27,050 bases of DNA, taken from the IMG/VR virus record IMGVR_UViG_3300036861_000585, positions 1 to 27,050 of that record; one strand, given 5' to 3'. Shown here in pieces: positions 1 to 5,723 of the stretch. How positions within the stretch are numbered: the first letter of the stretch is position 1; the number at the start of each line of letters is the position of its first letter. Origin of the DNA: a virus. The notes below the pieces were generated by a model. That model ran no database searches and was not told the origin of the DNA. It saw only the letters and a list, made by a program, of their open reading frames with translations. A program made the position numbers and the translations under genes.

Positions 1-150
1 GGCGTCCCTGGCGGCGTCCCTGGCGGCGGCCCTGGCGGCGTCCCAGGCGGCGTCCCAGGCTGCGGCCCTGGCGGCGTCCCAGGCGGCGGCCCTGGCGGCG
101 GCCCTGGCGGCGGCCCTGGCGGCGTCCCAGGCGGCGGCCCTGGCGGCGGC
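1..150. repeat. 12-bp tandem repeat encoding Ala-rich tetrapeptides
   Basis: About twelve head-to-tail copies of a GC-only 12-mer, built from GGCGGC plus CCT or CCA or GTC triplets. The array is in frame with the minus-strand gene at 1-618 and encodes four-residue units of the form Ala-Ala-Arg/Trp-Ala/Asp. Copies differ by single bases: AGG versus TGG swaps Arg for Trp, and GCC versus GAC swaps Ala for Asp. The array continues past the left edge, so the copy number is a minimum. Such arrays are prone to slippage, but only in 12-bp steps that keep the frame. Confidence 0.9.
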
Positions 151-618
151 CGCGTCACGCTGCGCAGCTTCGAGAGCCGGACCCATCTCCAAGAACGACG
201 AGAGGGACGCCGCGGCAGGCAGAGAGCGAAGCGACTCTGCCGGGGCGGCGAGACCAGCGAGTTCGAGCCACGCCGGGACGTGCACACGCACCATCCAGTC
301 GGCCAGCATCCAGCCGCGCGCCTCTTCCTGCTCCGGCGTGCCGACCGTTCCGATGAGCTTGAAGACGTACGGCTTCAGCAGCTGGCGGCCGGGCTCGTCG
401 AGATCGTCGTTCCACGTCCGCATGAAGTGCGCGACGACCGGCGACGCGCAGGACGGGAAGTCGCTGTGCGGCTCCCCCGCCGCCCAGGCAACGGCCTCCA
501 TGACGCAGACGCCCTCGTCACGGGAGTCGTGCGAGCCCTTCTCCAGGACGATTCGGTCGAGCAGCTCCGGCGTCAGCGGCTGCTCCGGGGCGGCGGTGTC
601 TTCGGTCTCTTCGCTCAT
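1..618 (-). CDS. Hypothetical phage protein with C-terminal Ala-rich repeat, partial
   Basis: Open frame from ATG at 618 to the left edge, at least 206 residues; the C-terminus lies outside the window. A GGAGAGG ribosome site precedes the ATG. The N-terminal 150 residues contain GVCVMEAVAWAAGEPHSDFP followed by a CASPVVAHFMRTWND stretch and an RGWMLADWMVRVHVPAWLEL stretch. I recognise this pattern from uncharacterised proteins of high-GC phages, actinobacteria and proteobacteria, but no function is established that I can name. From about residue 155 the protein turns into tetrapeptide repeats (AARA, AAWD, AARD), likely one long amphipathic helix with Arg and Trp on one face. It is the last visible gene of the leftward operon, 53 nt after the AlpA-like gene. 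Confidence 0.85.
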   Translation of the reverse strand, partial: MSEETEDTAAPEQPLTPELLDRIVLEKGSHDSRDEGVCVMEAVAWAAGEPHSDFPSCASPVVAHFMRTWNDDLDEPGRQLLKPYVFKLIGTVGTPEQEEARGWMLADWMVRVHVPAWLELAGLAAPAESLRSLPAAASLSSFLEMGPALEAAQRDAAAARAAAWDAARAAARAAARAAAWDAARAAAWDAAWDAARAAARDAARDA

Positions 619-671
619 CGAACGCACCTCTCCTGCTCAACGGCGCTACGTGACTGCGGCGGGTTGTCGTG

Positions 672-872
672 CTAGCCCGGCGAGGGCTCGGCGCGCGTCG
701 ACGTGCGCGCCTCGATCCATGCCTCGATCTGTTCCGGCCGATACCGAGGGAACCGCCCGAGGCCGCTGACCGGCCGCGGGAACGTGGGGTCCTTGCGAAG
801 CGTCTTGTCGAGGTGCGAGCGACTGACGTTCAGCAGCACCAGTACTTCAGGGATTCCGAGGAGCGGCCTCAC
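672..872 (-). CDS. AlpA/excisionase-like winged-helix DNA-binding protein
   Basis: 66 residues from a GTG at 872 that overlaps the upstream stop as GTGA, implying translational coupling; a longer reading to 992 lacks family resemblance upstream of this GTG. Residues 5-20 (LGIPEVLVLLNVSRSH) match the helix-turn-helix of the AlpA/Xis family. A later FPRPVSGLGRFPRYRPEQIEAWIEAR segment (split here only by reading) matches the wing and the final helix. AlpA-type proteins act as transcription activators of integrase genes or as recombination directionality factors in P4-like elements. With a P4-type integrase encoded 2.3 kb away, an excisionase role is a reasonable inference. It is third in the leftward operon, so it would be made when that promoter is active. 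No truncation seen. Confidence 0.8.
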   Translation of the reverse strand: MRPLLGIPEVLVLLNVSRSHLDKTLRKDPTFPRPVSGLGRFPRYRPEQIEAWIEARTSTRAEPSPG

Positions 873-1063
873 CGGGAGCCCCGACCCAGCACCTGCGCCT
901 TGCACTCGGGACAGATACCGTGCGAAACCAACGGCGCGCCGGGCATGTACGGCGTCTTCGGGTTGGAGCAGCCGGTCAGGCTGTAGGCGCACTCGGTGCG
1001 GACAGGCTCCGGATGGATCGCGTGGAAGCCGGCCTGCGAGTAGAACCAGACGGCGGCGTTCAT
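869..1063 (-). CDS. Small Cys-rich protein, possible zinc site
   Basis: 64 residues, with ATG at 1063 overlapping the upstream stop (ATGA) and its own stop overlapping the next GTG (GTGA). The double overlap argues for a real gene despite its size. The C-terminal VSHGICPECKAQVL (residues 47-59) resembles the SHGICPEC tail found in many bacterial signalling proteins, here with C51 and C54, and C25 and C32 upstream. Four cysteines plus H48 could bind one zinc ion. Function unknown. Its place between a Fis-like and an AlpA-like protein suggests a regulatory accessory protein, but that is inference from position only. Confidence 0.65.
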   Translation of the reverse strand: MNAAVWFYSQAGFHAIHPEPVRTECAYSLTGCSNPKTPYMPGAPLVSHGICPECKAQVLGRGSR

Positions 1064-1548
1064 CCTTCCTGCTCCTCGCGCATCCGCGCTTCCAGGATCT
1101 CGACGATGACCGGCGACACCGCGAAACGACCGCCGCTTGCCTGCTTGCGCTCGAGAGCCTTCCGCTCCAGCCAGTCCTTGAGATGCTTCGGCGGCTCGAA
1201 GGTCATCTTCGCTGTCTCTACCGCCTCCACTGTCTCCACGCGATGGAAGCTAGGAGCCGGCAGCCAGCAAGTCAATGCAGGGGAGACACTTGGACCGACA
1301 GCACCATCAGTGTCGTGACTGTCGGTACTGTCGGTTCGCCCGACAGTACCGACAGCGCCGACAGCGATGCGGGCGTAGAACGCGAGACGATCCTGGAGGT
1401 GGCCACGGTTCATCTTGAGCAGCTTTGCGGCCTCGGTTCGGTTGCCGTTCACGGCTCCGAGCGCCAGCGCGAGCGCCGCTTGGCGTTCCGACTCAGTACG
1501 GCAGTCGTGCCAGGACGGAACGATCACGCTGGGCTGGGGGGCGTTCAT
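1060..1548 (-). CDS. Fis-type helix-turn-helix protein with C-terminal helical domain
   Basis: 162 residues from ATG at 1548, first gene of the leftward operon. Residues 33-58 (NGNRTEAAKLLKMNRGHLQD and onward) match the Fis/HTH_8 DNA-binding helix-turn-helix found at the C-terminus of NtrC-type regulators and in free-standing phage regulators. Residues 62-88 are low-complexity (VGAVGTVGRTDSTDSHDTD), encoded by a perfect DNA inverted repeat. A second low-complexity run, RVETVEAVETA, follows near residue 105. The last 50 residues (KHLKDWLERKALERKQASGG then a helical end) resemble a ribbon-helix-helix or dimerisation unit, a weak assignment. The gene reads away from a promoter overlapped by an 18-bp palindrome, so autoregulation or control by the divergent ribbon-helix-helix protein is likely. 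It could be an early activator or antirepressor. Confidence 0.75.
   Translation of the reverse strand: MNAPQPSVIVPSWHDCRTESERQAALALALGAVNGNRTEAAKLLKMNRGHLQDRLAFYARIAVGAVGTVGRTDSTDSHDTDGAVGPSVSPALTCWLPAPSFHRVETVEAVETAKMTFEPPKHLKDWLERKALERKQASGGRFAVSPVIVEILEARMREEQEG
1319..1355. repeat. Perfect 16-bp inverted repeat inside the HTH gene
   Basis: CTGTCGGTACTGTCGG at 1319-1334 is the exact reverse complement of 1340-1355, with a 5-nt loop. Each arm holds two CTGTCGG units spaced 9 bp apart, and further CCGACAG copies lie at about 1296 and 1358. In mRNA this would form a very stable hairpin inside the coding region of the first leftward gene. It might act as an attenuator, a protein-binding array or simply a repeat expansion in a linker. 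Confidence 0.85.
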
Positions 1549-1592
1549 TTACTTTCTGCTCTCCGGGAGGGAACCGGATGCGCTACGCACTC

Positions 1593-1622
1593 AATGTAGC
1601 GAATGACAGCAATTGCTGTCAA
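1593..1622 (-). promoter_or_regulatory. Leftward sigma70-type promoter for the 1548-to-1 operon
   Basis: On the minus strand TTGACA (1622-1617) is followed after 18 bp by TACATT (1598-1593). The -35 is a perfect consensus match and the -10 matches at four of six positions. The start of transcription would fall near 1585, about 37 nt upstream of the ATG at 1548. The 18-bp palindrome covers five bases of the -35 and the spacer, so a protein bound there would block the promoter. Confidence 0.65.
1604..1621. promoter_or_regulatory. 18-bp perfect palindromic operator candidate
   Basis: TGACAGCAATTGCTGTCA is self-complementary over its full length. It lies between the divergent genes at 1548 and 1696 and overlaps the leftward -35 box. 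A related half-site, TTGCTGT, recurs at 1666-1672 next to the rightward -10 box. A second short inverted repeat, CGCTAC...GTAGCG, lies at 1581-1586 and 1596-1601. The binding protein is unknown; the Fis-like, XRE and ribbon-helix-helix proteins of this region are the candidates. Confidence 0.7.
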
Positions 1623-1638
1623 GTGCATTCTTGCCACC

Positions 1639-1667
1639 TTGACGCCTGACCGCTTTTGTTGTAGTTT
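1639..1667 (+). promoter_or_regulatory. Rightward promoter for the ribbon-helix-helix gene
   Basis: TTGACG (1639-1644) and TAGTTT (1662-1667) are separated by 17 bp. The predicted start is near 1674, leaving a very short leader before the GGAGG ribosome site (1682-1686) and ATG at 1696. The -10 lies within a tandem 10-bp repeat, a likely operator. The two divergent promoters lie back to back: their -35 boxes are 16 bp apart and their predicted start points are about 90 bp apart. Confidence 0.55.
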
Positions 1668-1675
1668 GCTGTAGT
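1656..1675 (+). promoter_or_regulatory. Tandem 10-bp repeat over the rightward -10 box
   Basis: TTGTTGTAGT is followed immediately by TTGCTGTAGT, nine of ten bases identical, so the units repeat at about one helical turn. Ribbon-helix-helix repressors such as Arc, CopG and MetJ bind adjacent subsites as paired dimers, which fits the product of the gene just downstream. Autoregulation is therefore a reasonable inference, not shown. Confidence 0.5.
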
Positions 1676-1695
1676 CTGCCTGGAGGAATCGTGTG

Positions 1696-1866
1696 ATGAA
1701 GAAGGCGCCAGCTAAGCCAGCGAGCGACGACCTTGTGCAGGTGACCGTCCGTCTCCCCAAGAAGCTTCACTCGTGGCTTGTCGACCTCAGGGACAACCAC
1801 GGCGTGAGCATCCAACACGCCGTCAAGCAGGCGGTCGAGGACTACATGAAGAAGCGCGGCGCGTAG
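1696..1866 (+). CDS. Ribbon-helix-helix DNA-binding protein (Arc/CopG type)
   Basis: 56 residues from ATG at 1696 with GGAGG nine bases upstream. The stretch LVQVTVRLPKKLHSWLVDLR (residues 13-32) gives the beta strand and first helix, and GVSIQHAVKQAVEDYMKKR (36-54) the second helix: the classic fold of Arc/MetJ/CopG repressors, which bind DNA as paired dimers through the beta ribbon. An in-frame GTG at 1693 is an alternative start with no better ribosome site. It is the first rightward gene, facing the leftward early operon, with a tandem repeat over its own promoter. This is the layout of a phage decision switch, so it may be the lysogeny or early-gene repressor. The next gene starts directly after its stop. 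Confidence 0.8.
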   Translation: MKKAPAKPASDDLVQVTVRLPKKLHSWLVDLRDNHGVSIQHAVKQAVEDYMKKRGA

Positions 1867-2349
1867 GTGCCCGCGAAACGACGACAGCGGCGCCCGCGGT
1901 TCCCCGCCGAAGAGCGGATGCAGCCGCAGCGGTTCGCAGAGGAGGGCGCACCCGTTCCGCCCTGCCCCGAGGTGGCCTTCGGCGGACCGTCGTGCTCGAT
2001 CGAGGAGCCGGGCATGATCGAGCTGTTGATCAATCGCTACGACCTGCTGCGACTGAAGGCCGCGATCATCCAGACCGAAAAGGATCAGGGCGAGGGCGCC
2101 GTTGTCCTCTTCCGCCAATCGCTGCAAGAGTTGGCCGAGACCCTGCTGCCCGCCGGAGAGCACGCCGACATGCCGGTCTACTACCAGCGCCTGCTGCTGG
2201 CGTGGGCCTCGAGCCTGGACGCCGCAGCGGATCGGCTGCGCGCCGCTGCCGGAGGCGGACCTGTGTTCTCGCCCGGCCTCCTGCAGGGAAGGAACGCCGC
2301 GCGCCAGGAGCGCGTGGCGAGAGTGAGGCGGACGAAGCGCGACACCTGA
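1867..2349 (+). CDS. Hypothetical protein downstream of the RHH regulator
   Basis: 160 residues if started at the GTG that abuts the preceding stop (TAG-GTG), which suggests coupled translation; ATG codons at residues 18 and 49 are alternatives. The N-terminus is Arg- and Pro-rich (PAKRRQRRPRFPAEER). Residues 50-125 form a plausible all-helical domain with alternating hydrophobic and charged residues. The C-terminus is basic again. I do not recognise a family. Its position suggests co-expression with the ribbon-helix-helix protein. The minus-strand frame over the same DNA shows no recognisable protein. Confidence 0.55.
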   Translation: MPAKRRQRRPRFPAEERMQPQRFAEEGAPVPPCPEVAFGGPSCSIEEPGMIELLINRYDLLRLKAAIIQTEKDQGEGAVVLFRQSLQELAETLLPAGEHADMPVYYQRLLLAWASSLDAAADRLRAAAGGGPVFSPGLLQGRNAARQERVARVRRTKRDT

Positions 2350-2357
2350 CATTCCCT

Positions 2358-2378
2358 TCCCTCCCGACTCCGGAGGGA
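2358..2378 (+). terminator. Weak hairpin after the rightward gene pair
   Basis: TCCCTCC (2358-2364) pairs with GGAGGGA (2372-2378) around a 7-nt loop, nine bases after the stop at 2349. There is no T-run, so if it ends transcription it is an imperfect or Rho-assisted site. The remaining bases up to 2501 hold nothing else I can assign. Confidence 0.3.
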
Positions 2379-2501
2379 TCGGGGCGCCACGGAAGGTATA
2401 CGCAACACGGCTAGCGCTGCCAGTATTACTGCGTGGGATGGATGATGCGTTTTGGTCCCTATGCCAGGAAGGGTAAAGCCTGCGTTGGGCGCGGCTCGCG
2501 T

Positions 2502-2684
2502 TCAGCGCCGCCGGTCGGGGTGCTCTTCCAACCAGCGAGCAGCGAGCGCGACCACGATCCGGACCGTTCGGCGGCCGTTCTCGTAGGCACCGTACGAGGT
2601 CCGGGAGAGTCCGAGCTTCGCGGCCATCTGCTGTTGGGTGAGCCCGAGCCGGCGGCGGATGCTTCGCAGCTCCGCCGGCTTCAA
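2502..2684 (-). CDS. XRE-family helix-turn-helix regulator
   Basis: 60 residues, almost only the DNA-binding domain. Residues 4-41 (LRSIRRRLGLTQQQMAAKLG, then LSRTSYGAYENGRRTV) match the Cro/CI HTH: LTQQQMAAKLG is helix 2 and SRTSYGAYENG the recognition helix. The only start giving the full domain is a TTG at 2684, with no clear ribosome site, so expression may be weak. There is no C-terminal oligomerisation or LexA-type cleavage domain, so it resembles a Cro-like protein rather than a full CI repressor. It stands alone on the minus strand between two rightward genes. Confidence 0.8.
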   Translation of the reverse strand: MKPAELRSIRRRLGLTQQQMAAKLGLSRTSYGAYENGRRTVRIVVALAARWLEEHPDRRR

Positions 2685-2866
2685 GAGGGCGCGACTCTAA
2701 CGCACGACGACTGCCGGCGCCAAGAGGGGGGCCGTCCATGCGCCTGGTTCTCCGCTCTCGGTCAGCGAGGAGGGCGCCGCCGAGCCGGCCACGGTACGGC
2801 CTTGAGACGCGCCGCTAGGTCCCTCCGCCGTGCAGATCTTGTGCCGCTAGGCGTTGTGGTGATCGC

Positions 2867-2896
2867 TTGACGGATACGGATACCCCGCTCTACGCT
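2867..2896 (+). promoter_or_regulatory. Possible promoter for the zinc-ribbon and integrase genes
   Basis: TTGACG (2867-2872) and TACGCT (2891-2896) are 18 bp apart and lie 32 bp upstream of the ATG at 2928. The -35 is good and the -10 weak. The rest of the 2685-2927 gap shows no gene that I can support. Confidence 0.35.
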
Positions 2897-2927
2897 CCGG
2901 TACTTCCTTCCATAGCAGGAGCGCGGC

Positions 2928-3167
2928 ATGCCCGACCAAGGACTCTTCTGCATCGTCTGCGGCAAGCAGACGCTGCATCGCTCGTCCGAGAAGGTCAACC
3001 ACGTCCTGCACTTCCTCATCACGTTCTTCACCTGCGGCTTGTGGGGGATCATCTGGCTGATCCTTTCCGTCGGCGCGCACAACTCGGCGCACGTCTGCAC
3101 CGTCTGCGGCCAGCAGTACGATCAGTACGCGGTCGACGCGTGGAGACAGCAGCAGCTCCAGCCGTAA
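2928..3167 (+). CDS. Small zinc-ribbon membrane protein
   Basis: 79 residues from ATG at 2928 with an AGGAG site just upstream. Two CxxC pairs (C8/C11 in CIVCGKQ and C57/C60 in CTVCGQQ) flank a hydrophobic stretch, residues 25-49 (VNHVLHFLITFFTCGLWGII and onward). The two pairs probably form one zinc ribbon near the membrane surface, joined by a membrane hairpin or one span. Similar short proteins, with a CxxCGKxTLH start and an NHxLH hydrophobic core, occur widely in bacteria and phages without known function. It precedes the integrase on the same strand by 31 nt and may share its transcript. Superinfection exclusion is one possibility for a lysogeny-module membrane protein, but nothing in the sequence proves it. 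Confidence 0.75.
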   Translation: MPDQGLFCIVCGKQTLHRSSEKVNHVLHFLITFFTCGLWGIIWLILSVGAHNSAHVCTVCGQQYDQYAVDAWRQQQLQP

Positions 3168-3198
3168 CGGGATCCGCGTCGCAGCCCTGCGAGCGGCC

Positions 3199-4623
3199 AT
3201 GAAGCTGAGCGCCGCCGGTCTGAAGAAGCTCTGTAAGGCCGGCGGCAAGCGCGTCGACTACAGAGACGAAAGCCGACCCGGTCTCGTGCTGCGCGTCATG
3301 CCGACCGGCACCGCGTCCTGGGCGATCCTCTACAGCTTCCGCGGCGAGGACCGCCGCTACACCATCGGCCGCGTCAAGCTCGACGACAACGGGAAGGGCT
3401 TCACGCTCGGCGAGGCCTGGGAAGAGGCCCGCATCCTGCTCGGCCAGGTCGCGCGCGGCGTCGACCCACAGGCGGCCAAGATGGCGGAGCGCCGGGCGGC
3501 GCCGGCGCGGCCGACGCTCACGGTCGCCGAGGTCTCGCGCAAGGCGATGGCCGCGCTGACGCTCCGCCCCACGACGCGCAAGGAGTGGCAGCGCCTGGTC
3601 GATCGAGAGATCGTGCCCGCACTCGGCGACGAGCCGGCCGCGACGCTCCCGCGGGGCCGCATCCGCGAGTGGGCGCGCGAGCGAGCGGCGGAGGCGCACG
3701 GCGGCTACACCGCGAACCGAGCCTTCGAGGTTCTCCGTCGCGTCTACACCTGGGGCGTCGCCGAGGACCTGCTCCCGGGCACCCCGTTCGTCGGCCTGCA
3801 GCGGCCGGCGCAGGAGCAGCGCTCCGATCGCGTCCTGACCGTCCAGGAGCTGCGCGCGCTGCTCGTCGGCCTAGACCTCGTCGAGAGCCCGTACAGCGAT
3901 GCCGTGCGCCTGCTGCTGCTCACCGCGGCCAGGCGGGAGATGGTCCTGGGTGCCAGCCGCGGCGAGCTCCAGCTCGCAGGCGACGAGCCGACGTGGGTGG
4001 TACCCGGCGGGCCCGACGGACGATCGAAGAGCGGCGACGCCCACGTCATCCCGCTGTCTAAGACGGCCGTGGCCATCATGAAGCGCCGCCTCGAGGCCGT
4101 CGAGGAGGGCGAGCTGCTCTTCCCGCGCGCGCGGCCGCGCCGCCTCGGCGAGCCGTCGAAGCGCGACGCCGCGGTCTGGTCGTCCCGCTTCACCCGCGAG
4201 CTGCAGGCCGAGGTCGGCATCGCCTGGGCGACCGCGACCGGGAAGGGGATTCCGATGAAGAAGGTGCGGCGCGAGGGGAAGATGGTCGAGGAGGTCGACC
4301 GCGCCAAGGCGCGAGAGCTGGTGCCGCGCTGGACGCTCCACAACCTCCGCCACACGATCGCCACCCACCTGCGGGAGCGGCTGCGCGTCAGCGCCGACGT
4401 CGTGTCGCTCCTGCTGAGCCACACGCCCGAGGGACCGAGGGTGACCAGGACGTACCTCCGCGCGAAGCTCCTGCCCGAACGCAGGGCCGCACTGGAGGCC
4501 TGGGAAGGGTGGCTGGAGACGCTCCGAGAGGACGTCGGCCGTGTCCTCACCGGAGCCTTCGGGGTCGGAACGGGGTCGGAGCCTGCCGGCGGCACCCAGC
4601 CGAATCGGGACGAACCCAACTAG
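3199..4623 (+). CDS. int: Tyrosine-recombinase integrase, P4-like with DUF4102 arm
   Basis: 474 residues. It catalyses site-specific recombination between phage and host attachment sites. Residues 1-95 are the DUF4102-type arm-binding domain (YRDESRPGLVLRVMPTGTAS, then WAILYSFRG). Residues 105-205 are the core-binding SAM-like domain. The catalytic domain follows: Arg245 in TAARREM, Lys277 in RSKSG, His381-x-x-Arg384 in HNLRHT, His408 in LLSHTP and nucleophile Tyr419 in TRTYLR. All catalytic residues are present; the usual Glu after the first Arg is displaced (REM rather than RxxE). About 35 extra charged residues lie between 340 and 378. No strong ribosome site precedes ATG 3199. A tRNA-His 3' half lies 95 nt after the stop, the arrangement expected for this family, which commonly targets tRNA genes. 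Confidence 0.95.
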   Translation: MKLSAAGLKKLCKAGGKRVDYRDESRPGLVLRVMPTGTASWAILYSFRGEDRRYTIGRVKLDDNGKGFTLGEAWEEARILLGQVARGVDPQAAKMAERRAAPARPTLTVAEVSRKAMAALTLRPTTRKEWQRLVDREIVPALGDEPAATLPRGRIREWARERAAEAHGGYTANRAFEVLRRVYTWGVAEDLLPGTPFVGLQRPAQEQRSDRVLTVQELRALLVGLDLVESPYSDAVRLLLLTAARREMVLGASRGELQLAGDEPTWVVPGGPDGRSKSGDAHVIPLSKTAVAIMKRRLEAVEEGELLFPRARPRRLGEPSKRDAAVWSSRFTRELQAEVGIAWATATGKGIPMKKVRREGKMVEEVDRAKARELVPRWTLHNLRHTIATHLRERLRVSADVVSLLLSHTPEGPRVTRTYLRAKLLPERRAALEAWEGWLETLREDVGRVLTGAFGVGTGSEPAGGTQPNRDEPN

Positions 4624-4674
4624 CCGGGGAACAATCAGAGTCGCAGGGCGTACAGTAACTTAGGAGGCTTGAGT

Positions 4675-5220
4675 ATGAATGAAGCGGAACGGGGCGTATC
4701 GGGAGTGAATGCCGGAAATCAGGTTGTGGCCCTGGAGGTCGCGGGTTCGAATCCCGTTAGCCACCCCACTCCTTCAACAACTTACAGGGAGCGGGACCGA
4801 AGCAAGGCCACACCGGGGTCGGACTGGGGACGGAACCTCGGCCGGCTACTATTCGCGATCGCCATGGCGACCACCAGCCTGGTTGCCGCCGCGCCGGCCG
4901 CGCGCGCCGCGGAGCGGCCGCCCGCCCTGGCCGAGGACGGCAAGACGTGCCCGCCGCCCACCGCCACGTACCAGCTCGAGGTCCAGTACCTTGAGCTGAA
5001 GACCATGGCCGGGACGATCGCGCCTGCGTCCATGCTCGAGTACGAGGTGAAGCTGGACACCGAGACGAGCATTATGACCGAGTCCGCGGTGCAGGCGCGC
5101 GCGCTCCAGATCACCCAGCAGGGGGCCGTGCTCGGCCCAGAGACCGATCGCCGGGCGATCCCGGCGCACCGCATCCAGTCGGTCTCGATCACGAAGGTGT
5201 CGACGATCGGCGCGCGGTAG
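4675..5220 (+). CDS. Unknown protein with internal signal peptide; frame crosses the att site
   Basis: 181 residues if started at ATG 4675, which has an excellent AGGAGG site 7 nt upstream. Residues 15-32 merely translate the tRNA remnant. Residues 48-77 (GRNLGRLLFAIAMATTSLVA followed by AAPAARA) look like a secretion signal with cleavage before AERPPAL, although such a signal would normally be N-terminal. An ATG at 4864 would keep only its second half. The mature part of about 105 residues (TYQLEVQYLELKTMAG onward) is beta-rich and unrecognised. The 3' half has phage-like codon use and is clearly coding; the true start is uncertain. It converges on the late operon, with a hairpin between. 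After integration it would lie just inside the prophage, downstream of the restored tRNA gene. Confidence 0.65.
   Translation: MNEAERGVSGVNAGNQVVALEVAGSNPVSHPTPSTTYRERDRSKATPGSDWGRNLGRLLFAIAMATTSLVAAAPAARAAERPPALAEDGKTCPPPTATYQLEVQYLELKTMAGTIAPASMLEYEVKLDTETSIMTESAVQARALQITQQGAVLGPETDRRAIPAHRIQSVSITKVSTIGAR
4719..4768 (+). other. attP: Phage attachment site: 3' half of a tRNA-His(GTG) gene
   Basis: The anticodon arm is intact: stem TCAGG (4719-4723) and CCTGG (4731-4735), loop TTGTGGC with anticodon GTG at 4726-4728. Then come variable loop AGGTC, T-stem GCGGG/CCCGT, T-loop TTCGAAT (4746-4752), acceptor strand TAGCCAC (4758-4764), C73 (the tRNA-His discriminator) and CCA (4766-4768). No 5' acceptor strand (GTGGCTA expected) or D-arm exists upstream, so this is not a complete tRNA. 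Integrating phages carry such 3' halves to restore the host tRNA gene. The exact crossover core cannot be fixed without the host sequence. Phage genes on both sides argue for attP rather than attL or attR. Confidence 0.85.
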
Positions 5221-5238
5221 CGCGGTAGGTTCAGCTGG

Positions 5239-5267
5239 CCCGCGCCTGGAATGGACCCCGGCGCGGG
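5239..5267. terminator. Hairpin between convergent genes
   Basis: CCCGCGCC (5239-5246) pairs with GGCGCGGG (5260-5267) around a 13-nt loop, in the 47-nt gap between the rightward gene ending at 5220 and the leftward gene whose stop is at 5268-5270. A bidirectional terminator is expected here. There is no T-run on either side, so efficiency is uncertain. Confidence 0.45.
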
Positions 5268-5723
5268 TTAGCCGTCCAGCTCCCCCACCGTGAGCAGCAC
5301 GGCCTTGCAGGTCCTGCAGCACAGGTCCGGCTCGAGCCAGACCGTCGCGCGGTGGCGACCGCAGGCCCAGCAGTAGACGCCCTGGCCCGCGGGCAGCGCG
5401 ATCGCGGGGTCCCCGACGTCGGCCGCGGCGGCGCCCGGGCACGCCGCCTGGTGGCGGCCGAGGGCCTCCTCGCTGGAGAGCAGCTTCCTGCAGCTGGTGC
5501 AGCGGTTCGCTTCCACGCCCCGAGCATAGCGCGCGGCCGCCCCCAGCGCGGTAGCGAAGACGATCGTGCGGGTGCGGTGGTGGCACTCGTCCCCGTTCCC
5601 GTGGACGGTCACCATCTCGTGAGGCTGGCCGCCGTCCACCTGGCGGGCGGCCACGATGTCGACGTCGCGCCCGCCGCAGACGGGGCACGGCAGCTTGGGA
5701 CCCAGGCGCACGGGCGCCAGCAT
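5268..5723 (-). CDS. Zinc-finger protein with three metal-binding modules
   Basis: 151 residues, last gene of the late operon. Three Cys/His clusters are visible: C13/C16 with C47-H48-H49; C75/C78 with H91/C95 (CTSCRKLLSSEEALGRHQAAC, a C2H2-like finger); and C118/C121 with C135/C136/C139 (CWACG...CCRTCK). Each could hold one zinc ion. The first module resembles ribbons in proteins that handle nucleic acids. Function is unknown: it could be a late regulator or a DNA/RNA-binding accessory. The start at ATG 5723 lies 28 nt after the preceding stop. A longer overlapping frame (4849-5727) lacks any family pattern and was set aside. Confidence 0.75.
   Translation of the reverse strand: MLAPVRLGPKLPCPVCGGRDVDIVAARQVDGGQPHEMVTVHGNGDECHHRTRTIVFATALGAAARYARGVEANRCTSCRKLLSSEEALGRHQAACPGAAAADVGDPAIALPAGQGVYCWACGRHRATVWLEPDLCCRTCKAVLLTVGELDG

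Noticed and set aside
1-150. CRISPR-like array
   Set aside because: Units are 12 bp, contiguous and in frame with a protein; there are no spacers.
703-1599. 298-aa plus-strand frame
   Set aside because: Arg/Ser-rich shadow of three minus-strand genes linked by stop/start overlaps and recognisable DNA-binding motifs.
2502-2684. CI-type lysogeny repressor
   Set aside because: The protein is only an XRE DNA-binding domain of 60 residues, without an oligomerisation or self-cleavage domain, and has a TTG start with a poor ribosome site.
4690-4768. Complete tRNA-His gene
   Set aside because: The anticodon arm, T-arm and 3' acceptor strand are good, but there is no D-arm and no GTGGCTA-like 5' acceptor strand upstream, so only the 3' half exists.
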